Of a stretch of 14,701 bases of DNA, positions 1-6,540 are shown one piece after another (position 1 is the first letter of the stretch; each line of letters opens with the position of its first letter). The notes beneath the pieces were generated by a model that saw nothing but the letters and a program-made list of their open reading frames with translations, ran no database searches and was not told the DNA's origin. A program made the translations under genes and the position numbers. Location: contig QKYT01000447.1 in NCBI GenBank assembly GCA_003550305.1, forward strand, positions 51,015 to 65,715, in the 5' to 3' direction. The stretch comes from Glomus cerebriforme (lineage: Eukaryota > Glomeromycota > Glomeromycetes > Glomerales > Glomeraceae).

Positions 1-596
1 TTAATTTTTGAGTAATTAAAACTATTTTATAAAATTATGACAAATAAAAAATGAAATTTAAATTAGAGTAATAAAAAATTCCACTTTCCCAATCTAGATA
101 ATAAAATTAAAATAAATTAATAAAAAATGAGGATTCAAATTGTTCATTGTATATTACTATCATCACCGCTGGTGTTATTACTGGGAATCGTAAAAAATCC
201 TAACAATCAAAATCCCGATTTGATATAAACCTGACATTCATCATACATCCCAACAATTGAGTTTTATGACGTTTATCACATGCTATTAAATGATAAAGTT
301 AAAATTATTAAATAATTTTTTTTTAATAAAAAAAATCGTATTTGATAGCTTTGATGCATTAAATTGTTAGAATAATAGGATTTTATATACCAAACTTACA
401 TTTAATGATGTAAACATATTCAGAGGTCTTATAGTGATTTATTCTGAAACATTTCTATTTAATAAATTTCAGACAAATATTGTTCCCGAATTGTTTTAAT
501 GGTTTTCAATTGTTCGATGATGACATTTTTGATTGATAGATTTGTGAAGTATTATTGGCAGTTTATTATTAGGCGTAATCATTTCACATTTATCAA
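1..596. other. AT-rich sequence without a recognised gene
   Basis: No open frame of useful length, RNA gene or mobile-element terminus was recognised here. The stretch is upstream of the leucine-rich relic starting at 597. It could carry that gene's former promoter, but no convincing core promoter can be singled out in DNA this rich in A and T. Confidence 0.4.
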
Positions 597-1087
597 ATGA
601 ATCAAAAAATAATTAACTTACTTGGAAGATTTTATATTATTTATAATAATTATTATAGGATTATTAAATTAATTGAAGCTTCAAAAAATTTATTAAATAT
701 TAGTTTTTTGACTGAAATTCCAAATTCTAATGAATCATTTTATAAAATTCTTGAAAATTCATTAATTGAACATGTAAACACTATCTCAACTTTAATAAAT
801 TTAAAAAGATTAGAATTAAATGATTATACTTTTTGTTCATATAATTATTTAGAAAATTTATATTTTCACCAATTTTAAAAAAGTTCAACGTGTTCCTTCA
901 ATCAAAAAAAAAAAAAAAAAATACAAATGGTTCTCTTATTGAAATAAAAATTGAACGTGTAACAAAAGAATTATTCACAAAATTTTATCAATTGTAAATA
1001 TTTATATAAATTATATATTCTACTAATGAAGAGTTTGATTTAGACAAATTATTTGAAATATTGATTAAATCATCACCAACTAGTTAA
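597..1087 (+). pseudogene. F-box/LRR-like leucine-rich protein, broken remnant
   Basis: An ATG frame of 93 codons (597-878) contains a leucine-rich-repeat-like stretch near residues 60-72 (STLINLKRLELND). After its stop, coding-like segments continue in other frames. One reads NTNGSLIEIKIERVTKEL and follows an A-run at 904-921; the other reads DLDKLFEILIKSSPTS and ends at the stop at 1085-1087. This Asn/Ile/Leu-rich style with LRR-like spacing is typical of the large F-box/LRR families of Glomeromycotina; that family assignment is from general knowledge and not a search. Family members usually run to several hundred residues, so this is a truncated, frameshifted fragment. No F-box motif is visible at the N terminus. 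An alternative is a short unrelated protein encoded only by 597-878. Confidence 0.4.
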
Positions 1088-1150
1088 AATATTTTACTGT
1101 TGCACGCAAAATTACAGTATTAAATAATCAGTATTAAATAAATACATTTA

Positions 1151-1246
1151 AAAGATAGTATTCTGCAAGGCAATAATAATGTACTAGACAGTTGTAAATT
1201 TTGGTGAAAGTTTAAACCAACTGAATATTATGATCCAGATTATTAA
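1151..1246 (+). pseudogene. short coding-like fragment, unrecognised
   Basis: A frame of 31 codons with one internal TGA reads KDSILQGNNNVLDSCKFW, stop, then KFKPTEYYDPDY and a terminal TAA. The Pro/Tyr/Asp-rich tail looks more protein-like than the surrounding AT-rich DNA. It may be the last exon of the leucine-rich relic upstream or an unrelated fragment. I do not recognise the family. Confidence 0.2.
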
Positions 1247-1309
1247 ATTTAACAATATTTAATTGGAAGTAGGAAAAATAAACAACTTTTAATTTTGTTT
1301 TTTTTTAAT

Positions 1310-1723
1310 CATTATTACTAAATAATTTTTTTAATCAATAATAATTTTTAAAATCATTATCACTCCTTCATTATTACTCAATAATTTTTCTTTTTTTACT
1401 CAATAATATCAATCATTATTACTNTCATTATTACTCAATAATTTTTCTTTTTTTACTCAATAATATCAATCATTATTACTTTATATTTTTTTAATAATAT
1501 TTTTAGATGTTCTGTCGGCATTGCATTAGAAGTTTTTAGAATCATTATTACTCAATAATATTTTTTAGAATCATTATTACTCAATAATATTATTTTAGAA
1601 TCATTATTACTCAATGATATTTTAGAATCATTATTACTCAATAATATTTTAGAATCATTATTACTCAATGATATTTTTTTAGAATCATTATTACTCAATT
1701 TGAATCATAATTACTCAATATAA
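1310..1723. repeat. minisatellite based on TCATTATTACTCAATAAT
   Basis: The motif TCATTATTACTCAATAAT recurs through the block in at least ten exact or near copies. At 1542, 1571, 1601, 1628, 1655, 1685 and 1705 the spacings are 29, 30, 27, 27, 30 and 20 bases. Near the start, a 56-base unit (1368-1423) is repeated exactly at 1425-1480, separated by a single N. The spacing from 1571 to 1685 is always a multiple of three, so the plus strand stays open there; see the separate coding entry. Confidence 0.9.
1559..1723 (+). other. open frame through the minisatellite (9-10 residue Leu-rich repeat)
   Basis: A stop-free frame of 54 codons runs through the tandem repeat and ends with TAA at 1721-1723. 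It encodes four to five units of the form ESLLLNDIL or ESLLLNNIL, followed by LNHNYSI. There is no ATG start and no flanking coding sequence I recognise. The complementary strand would encode a hydrophilic LSNNDSKI-type repeat. The frame may simply reflect a repeat unit that is a multiple of three, or may be a decayed repeat region of a former protein. Confidence 0.3.
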
Positions 1724-1921
1724 TTATATTTCCACCCATAATATATATATACACATTATGACTCGTTTAAAAAAAAATTAGAATATTTTTGCGTGACGCA
1801 TTAATATCATCGATTTTTAATATATCGAATTTTCAACATATTTTAAGTCATATCAGAAAAATGATCACTGAGTTTTTCGGAATAATGATCATTTTGATCA
1901 TTTAGTCACAGATTATTAATA

Positions 1922-2676
1922 TTTTTCCTGGAAATGCTCAAAATTCTTATCTGCAGATTCAGTTGAAGATGAAAATTCAGTTTATGAAAATCTTTATTCT
2001 ATAAAATTTTTGAATACTTTAACTCCAAATGGAACTCCTCCTCATAAATTAGTACTTAAAATTGGAGTACCTATCATGCTTTTGAGAAATTTAAACCCAA
2101 CTGAAGAACCTTGCAATGGTACTTGACTTATAGACAGAGGATTTCAACGTTATATAATAGATGCTGAAATTATAACAGATTCTCATATTGGAAAAAGAGT
2201 TTTTATTCCTCGAATCAGAATGGCACTGTTGTAGCCCAAACGTAACCATATCCCGAATCNGANTTGGGATATNCCAAATCAAACTTGGGACAATCCTATG
2301 TCCGAAATTTAACCATATCCCAAANAAAACTAGTAAATTTTAANTGTTTAAGACGTCNCAAACTANCATTTAAGACTGGGTTAGTTTGGGACATGGTCAA
2401 GNTTCGGATATAAGGTTTTCCCAAGTTTGATTTGGGACATGGTAGTGTTTGGGCTACAACAGCACCATCAGATGCTGATTTACCATTCCAATTAGTTTGT
2501 CGCCAATTTCTAATTTGCCATGACAATTAATAAAGCTCAAGGTCAAACAATACCATATATAGATTTAGATTTATGTAATCCTGTATTTGTTTGCTCATGG
2601 TCAATTATATGTTGCTTTATCAAGAGTTCAATCAAAAGATGATATTATAATCTTGGTATATAAAGAAATTTTTTAA
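1922..2676 (+). pseudogene. PIF1/Helitron-type DNA helicase, C-terminal part, interrupted pseudogene
   Basis: This is the C-terminal portion of an SF1 PIF1-like helicase of the type carried by Helitron transposons, an ATP-dependent 5'-3' DNA helicase in active copies. Recognisable segments in order are LSADSVEDEN (from 1947), FLNTLTPNGTPPHK, LKIGVPIMLLRNLNPTEEPC, GKRVFIPRIRMA (ending 2225), PSDADLPFQLVCRQF (from 2465), AMTINKAQGQT (from 2517) and GQLYVALSRVQSKDD, with the stop at 2674-2676. The MTINKAQGQT and LYVALSR segments are the conserved C-terminal helicase motifs (V/VI region). Lesions are a frameshift near 1930-1946, an in-frame TGA at 2124-2126, a 235-bp element inserted at 2227-2461, a small deletion before the ATG at 2520, and a duplicated TTTG near 2586-2593. 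The Walker A and B region and any Rep domain are absent upstream. A cellular PIF1 origin is less likely but possible. Confidence 0.85.
2227..2461. mobile_element. foldback MITE inserted in the helicase relic
   Basis: The element starts TGTTGTAGCCCAAAC and ends with its exact reverse complement, giving 15-bp perfect terminal inverted repeats. It is flanked by GCAC on both sides (2223-2226 and 2462-2465). Removing the element and one GCAC restores the helicase reading RIRMAPSDADLPF, so both the ends and the 4-bp target duplication are well supported. The inverted repeats continue imperfectly almost to the middle near the palindrome GACGTC (2352-2357), so the whole element can fold back. It has no coding capacity. 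TG...CA ends with a 4-bp duplication recall Ginger-type DNA transposons, and other 4-bp-TSD superfamilies are possible. Eight N positions fall inside it. Confidence 0.85.
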
Positions 2677-2769
2677 TATATATATTATTTTTAAAATGTA
2701 TAAATGTATTTATAAAATAAATTATAATTATAAAATATTAAATTAAGTAGAATTAAGAAAGGATTTAAA

Positions 2770-2890
2770 GTAAGGTTACTAGGATTAGGGTTAGAATTAG
2801 AGTTAATTAGGATTAGAATTAGAATTAGGACTAGGGTAGTTAGGATTAGGTTAGAATTAGGAATTAGGATTTGAAGTTAGGATAAGGATG
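2770..2890 (+). repeat. TTAGG/TTAGAAT-rich degenerate tract, head of dispersed repeat copy 1
   Basis: Variants of GGATTAGG, GGGTTAG and TTAGAATTAGG are repeated imperfectly. The tract resembles telomeric DNA only superficially because the units are not a uniform TTAGGG. It leads directly into the conserved core that recurs at 4630-4848, where a shorter tract of the same type precedes it. Confidence 0.8.
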
Positions 2891-3058
2891 ATAAAATTAG
2901 AAAAATCTCTCCAAAGGAAAGCTCAGAGGAGGAAACATAATGACTGCTGCGCCAAAGGCACAGAAACAGATTGTTCAGTGGTACAAATCACTAAAAATAA
3001 TTAAATTATACTATTATGTAATAAAAACTACTTAAATTATTATTTATTTAATTAATAA
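2843..3058 (+). repeat. dispersed repeat core, copy 1 (interrupted at its right side)
   Basis: About 216 bases are nearly identical to 4630-4848. The main differences are a 6-base indel within the purine-rich stretch near 2924, about ten substitutions, and small changes near 3012-3035. Identity continues up to A3058. There a 270-bp Helitron begins, and homology with copy 2 briefly resumes at 3329 (TATTTTTGATATATTAT against TATTTTTAATACATTAT). The core carries two overlapping short coding-like frames described separately. Confidence 0.9.
2888..3004 (+). other. conserved short ORF in dispersed repeat, 38 codons
   Basis: The ATG at 2888 opens a 38-codon frame that is Lys/Arg-rich at first (MIKLEKSLQRKAQRRKHN) and then Cys-containing (DCCAKGTETDCSVVQITKNN). 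The frame is open further upstream to at least 2867. In copy 2 the same frame carries a TAG caused by the 6-base indel but is otherwise collinear to the same stop. A second frame, starting ATG at 2940 (MTAAPKAQKQIVQWYKSLK, 31 codons, stop 3033-3035), overlaps it. I cannot decide which frame, if either, descends from a real protein. Composition is more protein-like than the flanks, consistent with a gene fragment carried by a repeat. No family recognised. Confidence 0.3.
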
Positions 3059-3069
3059 CTAGTTTGCTG

Positions 3070-3088
3070 CCCGTTGCTTTGCAACGGG
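3070..3088 (-). terminator. Helitron 3'-end hairpin
   Basis: CCCGTTGC TTT GCAACGGG on the plus strand forms a perfect 8-bp stem with a 3-base loop, seven bases from the CTAG terminus. In Helitrons such a hairpin marks the end of rolling-circle transposition. It is a transposition signal and not a transcription terminator. Confidence 0.75.
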
Positions 3089-3228
3089 TTTTAAATTTTA
3101 TTTATAATTTTTAATTCCGGCCAGAATTATGTGTATGCATATCAATTTCCTTTTTTGGAATTTTGTGTAACTTTGTACTACCATTTGATCCAATTTTCGT
3201 AGGAAATAAAATTGCCTTTTTTGGATAT

Positions 3229-3257
3229 TGTGTAACATCACGTGACTATGTTACACA
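3229..3257. repeat. 10-bp inverted repeat enclosing CACGTG
   Basis: TGTGTAACAT (3229-3238) and ATGTTACACA (3248-3257) are perfect reverse complements separated by nine bases that contain the E-box palindrome CACGTG. It lies inside the small Helitron. It could act as a protein-binding site or as a structural feature; nothing in the sequence decides between them. Confidence 0.7.
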
Positions 3258-3676
3258 TTTATAATGTGATTATTTATATTGTTAATCTAAACGTTATCAT
3301 TACACACAAATTTTTTTAATTATATAGATATTTTTGATATATTATATTTATTTCGCAATTTTCTATTTTGAGTACATGTGGCGATTAACAGCGACAAATA
3401 GTGATCACATATGATAAATGTAACATTTTGGTTGTGACAACTGTCATATCCTATCCATCTATCCCATCCAAGTGATCTCCACGTGATCATAGTAAAATAT
3501 TTGTCATCCCATATCATACCCCTCCTTTCTTTATTTTATTAAATATTTCGGTGGTGAAATTCTATTTGTCACACAATTATTCATCACATGGATAATTTCT
3601 TAATGCCATAATGCCAAATTCGTGCCGATCACGTGATGCGCAGTATCAAAATTATTAATACGCGATTGTGATATGA

Positions 3677-4000
3677 AAAGTATATAATAGCACATTGAAC
3701 ATTACTCAACGTTCCAAAAAACCTTCACGCCGAGGTTCGGGTTCTCGGACTTCCCGCCGCTCACGACAACAGTCAGTCAATACTCCTATTTCACCTCGTT
3801 TACCACATTCGGTTTACACTCCATCTCTATTGCTTATTTGGGCCTCTTCGAACTTTTTACATTCAGGATCATGGACACATCATAGATCAGTGATCTTACA
3901 TACTATTCCTACAATAGATTTTTCTTCCTTTTTTTTATCTTTAAATCCTGATTTAATTATTCATCCTGTTTTATCTCACAACCCGGTTCCGTATGATTGA
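3677..4000 (+). pseudogene. unrecognised open frame, Ser/Arg-rich then hydrophobic, no ATG
   Basis: The frame is open from 3677 to the TGA at 3998-4000. It contains no in-frame ATG; the earliest near-start is TTG at 3695. The first part is basic and Ser/Arg-rich (SKKPSRRGSGSRTSRRSRQQ) and the second is hydrophobic with aromatics (TPSLLLIWASSNFLHSGSW, then IDFSSFFLSLNPDLI). GC content in 3719-3800 is clearly above the surroundings, which suggests true coding origin. After the stop, another frame continues with LTNGLALPKISVLGVGSSPL to a TAA just before 4083, so a frameshift may have truncated it. A TATA-like TATATAATA lies at 3681-3689, just upstream of the TTG. It could be an exon of a larger gene or a transposable-element fragment. 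No family assigned. Confidence 0.4.
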
Positions 4001-4083
4001 CTAACGGATTAGCTTTACCTAAAATTTCCGTTTTAGGCGTAGGCAGTTCACCTTTGGGGGGCTCAGTTACATATTCATAATTA

Positions 4084-4600
4084 GTTTTATAGATAGTAAA
4101 TTTATTTTCTCTGTCTTAGTTTTGTCTTTCTAATTTTATTTGTAACGAATCTATGTCAACATAAAAATAAAAATAAAAATTAAAAATGAAAAGTATATAA
4201 TATATTAAATGCAAAGAAGATAACAAAGATTGGACATACATATGAATGTGTAGCAAAAATAAAGTAATAATATATGAAATAATAGAATGATGAAAAGAAA
4301 TAAAATATAATAGAATCAAAATGAAATCAAAATCAATATATATATATATTATAAAAGAAATTTATAATAATAAAATCTATAATATAGTTAAAAAAGATGC
4401 AAATATATATGAAAAAACTAATAATAATAATAACCAAGAATTGCAAAAAAAAAAAACTTATTTAACATAAATGAAATGAAAAAGTAATAAAATTAGAAAA
4501 ATAAATAGGTATTATTATAAATAAAAAAAGGTCAAGAGTAATAAGCTAAAGAAAAATATAACTCCAACTTATTATTAATATTGACAAACCCAGAATAATA
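4084..4600. other. AT-rich low-complexity stretch
   Basis: Contains A-rich simple sequence, a TA run around 4337-4350 and short TAA repeats near 4420-4431. An open frame of 67 codons exists on the minus strand (4116-4319). Its product is a Phe/Ile/Leu/Tyr run with no domain signature, which is what A/T-rich noise gives. No gene, RNA or element end was recognised. Confidence 0.5.
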
Positions 4601-4947
4601 TCTGAACCTATGGGCTTAGATTAGGGTTAGGATTAGGTTAGAATTAGGAATTAGGATTTGAAGTTAGGATAAGGATGATAAAATTAGAAAAATCTCTCCA
4701 AAGGAAAGCTCAAGGCTAGAGGAGGAAACATAATGACTGCTGCGCCAAAGGTCCAGAAACAGATTGCTCAATGGCACAAATCGCTAAAAATAATTAAATT
4801 ATACGTTTATGTAATAAATGCTAAAATTATTATTTATTTAATTAATAATATTTTTAATACATTATTGGATAAGAATATTAATCTAAAGTAATATATAAGC
4901 TTTTAATACTTACTAAACTTGGGACAACGCCCAGGCCTACGGGCTAG
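4601..4947 (+). mobile_element. dispersed repeat copy 2, candidate Helitron-like element
   Basis: The core 4630-4848 matches 2843-3058. Unlike copy 1 it continues without interruption to GCCCAGGCCTACGGGCTAG, ending with CTAG at 4944-4947 followed by T. The hairpin GCCC...GGGC directly abuts CTAG and looks like a decayed version of a longer palindrome. A possible 5' end is TC at 4601 preceded by A. CTAG before T is the Helitron 3' rule, but the usual spacer between hairpin and CTAG is missing and the left end is a guess. The same TACGGGCTAR-T ending occurs at 8028-8038. Confidence 0.45.
4733..4891 (+). other. conserved short ORF in dispersed repeat copy 2, 52 codons
   Basis: The ATG at 4733 corresponds to the ATG at 2940 in copy 1. 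It encodes MTAAPKVQKQIAQWHKSLK followed by an Ile/Asn/Leu-rich tail made of A/T-rich sequence, with stop 4889-4891. Five codons differ from copy 1 over the first 24, two of them synonymous. The tail differs because of small indels, so only the first ~20 residues are likely to descend from a protein. The alternative overlapping frame (DCCAKGPETDCSMAQIAKNN) is also conserved. Function unknown. Confidence 0.25.
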
Positions 4948-5550
4948 TTTATTTTGTATTTACATAATGCAACACACAAAATAAAGTTTCATTTTATTTC
5001 ATAGAGCGGTAAAAATAATTCTTTTACATTTATACAATAATTCCTTTTTTGATCTTAATAGAGAGAGCTGGAGCTTTGGTAATCTTATTATACATAAAAA
5101 TTATTCCTATTTTTTAAGATAATCTCACCAATAGTATATACTTAACATATTTTTTAAGTTATTACATGAATCCTTTAGGTAAATACAGTAACTCGTTATT
5201 TAACAAAATTTGCTCAAATATTTTCACAAATATGTATAGTACAATTTTTAAAATAAAATCAAAAGATGATTTTTTTTTACCAACCTATGATCAAATTTTT
5301 TATAATTCATAAAAAAACAATTCTTAAACTTGACATCTTTAGTATTTTATTCAATACTTTAATATAATTTAATATATTTTGTTATAGTTTTGGTGAGTAA
5401 CAAGTTTGTTAAGAATTTGGTTTTCATTTGTGAAAGGGATCATCACTAACTGAGATCCTATTTTTATATATTCATCCATGATGGATCTTTGGGGAAATTA
5501 TGTTAATATGAACGGGATCGAAAAGATTTATTTATTTACTTATATACTAA
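4948..5550. other. no gene recognised; candidate splice-like signals before 5551
   Basis: AT-rich sequence with no convincing domain. A short ATG frame (5479-5553) reads MMDLWGNYVNMNGIEKIYLF and meets the calponin-homology-like frame near 5551. A donor-like GTGAGT occurs at about 5393 and an acceptor-like TATACTAAG ends at about 5551. These could be remnants of a spliced gene, but each signal is common in such sequence. Confidence 0.3.
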
Positions 5551-5739
5551 GTTAATATCAATAACTGTACAAAATTTGATCCTCTCTTACTGCTTCAGAA
5601 TGAATTTATTCAAGAAAATGAATTTAACTCCTTATTAATCTTTATTCAAATAAAAGCATTTGAGATAAATTTACCTAGTATAAATTTTAAAGATTTGTCA
5701 AATTTCCGCGATGGCATTATTTTATTAATGATTTCCTAG
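5551..5739 (+). pseudogene. calponin-homology-domain-like fragment
   Basis: A stop-free frame of 62 codons without an early ATG ends at TAG 5737-5739. Its second half reads SLLIFIQIKAFEI, NLPSINFKDLS and NFRDGIILLMIS. The pattern LLxxxQxK, about nine residues, (V/I)N, about four residues, then (W/F)(K/R)DG is the start of the second CH domain of alpha-actinin and spectrin-type actin-binding proteins. There LLLWCQRKT is followed by VN and WKDG at nearly the same spacing. The domain stops abruptly after DGIILLMIS, and no first CH domain or rod repeats are evident nearby. It may be a decayed duplicate or an isolated exon. The assignment rests on eye alignment only. Confidence 0.35.
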
Positions 5740-5760
5740 AGAATTCAATTAGGTTTTTAA

Positions 5761-5880
5761 GCGCTTACAGCCCTACCAATATTGGACTTACTAGAAGTAC
5801 ACTATGCTCCTCCCTTCGCATAGCACCATGCCGTTCCACAACCGACCAGCTCTACCGTGGGACTGCAAGCACGAATAAGA
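5761..5880. other. GC-rich island, unexplained
   Basis: About 120 bases with near-balanced composition inside very AT-rich DNA. It contains CTATGC (5802-5807) paired with GCATAG (5818-5823). On the minus strand it contains a GGTAGAGCTGGTCGG segment that resembles a tRNA D-arm/A-box, but no matching B-box (GGTTCRANYCC) is found at suitable spacing. The motif CGCATAGCA(C/T)(C/T)ATGC recurs at about 6180-6195, so the island probably belongs to a repeat. A decayed tRNA-derived SINE is possible. Confidence 0.4.
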
Positions 5881-5908
5881 ACACGTCAAGGATAAAGATA
5901 GGTATAGA

Positions 5909-6092
5909 TATGAAGCGTCATTCCAATCAAAAATCCAAAACATTTATCCTGGGCGCATGGATTACCTGGGATGTTTGGCAAGTTACCCCAGATACATCCA
6001 GGGTATCTTTGGATACCCTGGGTGTATCTAGGGCAACTTGTTAGAAATCCCAGGCAATACTTGATGATTCTTGATCAGAATGGCACTTCATA
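5909..6092. mobile_element. palindromic (foldback) element, 184 bp
   Basis: The two halves are imperfect reverse complements over the whole length. The outer arms TATGAAGCGTCATTCC and its diverged mirror GGCACTTCATA bound it. The central hairpin has 43-base arms (5965-6007 and 6012-6054, 36 of 43 positions pairing by my count) around a TTTG loop. Arms contain CCTGGGAT, CAAGTT, AGATACA and CCAGGGTATC. No coding capacity. No clear target duplication was found, so transposition is inferred from the shape alone. Confidence 0.65.
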
Positions 6093-6102
6093 CCTAGAGT
6101 TA

Positions 6103-6140
6103 CGATAAGGATAGGGTTGGGTTGGGATAGGTAAAGGGGA
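6103..6140 (+). repeat. G-rich tract, candidate G-quadruplex
   Basis: GGG runs at 6114, 6119 and 6124 with TT loops, and GGGG at 6136, resemble a G-quadruplex-forming tract on the plus strand. It is the reverse-complement type of the C-rich tract at 7960-8013, suggesting a shared repeat family. Confidence 0.5.
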
Positions 6141-6151
6141 ACTGGTACCCA

Positions 6152-6175
6152 CGGGCTTACCATAAGGTAAGCCCG
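6152..6175. repeat. strong hairpin, 10-bp stem
   Basis: CGGGCTTACC, loop ATAA, GGTAAGCCCG is a perfect 10-bp inverted repeat. It follows the G-rich tract and shares the ACGGGCT word with the element ends at 4939-4947 and 8028-8037. It may be the terminal hairpin of a Helitron-like or foldback element whose other end is not evident. Confidence 0.7.
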
Positions 6176-6540
6176 CCCACGCATAGCATTATGCTACTCT
6201 GCAAAAATACCCAACAATAAAACAATAAAAGAAGCGACTTTAAGAAGCTTGTTTTCGTTGTGAAAAATGAATTCCGTTACTGTTTTGAAATTATTGGAGA
6301 ATGGAGGTTTTAAGATTTTAATTATAAACCTTTCAAACACAAAAAAACTTGTTGTTGTAATAGATATAGTTGGACATCATTGCTATGTTAATTAAGAAAT
6401 TGTGAAGGCAATGTATATATATATATATTTAAAAAAAAATTTCAAGTAAAAAATGATTCAAAGGGCGTGATACTTTGTGATCTTGATTAATTAATAATCA
6501 AAATCATTGTAAGTGGTTACAATAGTTAAATAATCTAACT

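Larger units (their letters stand above)
3059..3328 (-). mobile_element. non-autonomous Helitron, 270 bp
   Basis: Read on the minus strand the element begins TCTATATAATT, matching the classical Helitron 5' end (TCTMTA). It ends with an 8-bp hairpin, CCCGTTGC AAA GCAACGGG (3070-3088), then seven bases and CTAG (3059-3062). The flanks are A (3329 side) and T (3058 side), as expected for insertion between A and T without target duplication. The equivalent position of the related repeat at 4848/4849 is uninterrupted (attaataA-Tattttt), which is an empty site. There is no coding capacity, so mobility would need Rep/Hel protein from elsewhere. Confidence 0.8.

Noticed and set aside
2091..2526. Minus-strand open frames of 63 and 76 codons
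   Set aside because: They lie opposite the helicase relic and the foldback element, include ambiguous codons and have no domain signature.
2770..2890. Telomere-like TTAGGG repeats
   Set aside because: Units are mixed TTAGGAT, TTAGAAT and GGGTTAG, not uniform, and the tract is the head of a dispersed repeat also found at 4615; not a chromosome end.
3320..3517. Minus-strand 65-codon frame
   Set aside because: It begins at the Helitron junction and shows no recognisable motif; likely chance.
4116..4319. Minus-strand 67-codon frame
   Set aside because: Phe/Ile/Tyr-rich product of A/T-rich simple sequence.
6074..6087. 14-base word ATCAGAATGGCACT shared with 2214-2227
   Set aside because: At 2214 it is explained by helicase codons plus the target duplication, so the match to the palindromic element at 6074 is probably coincidence.
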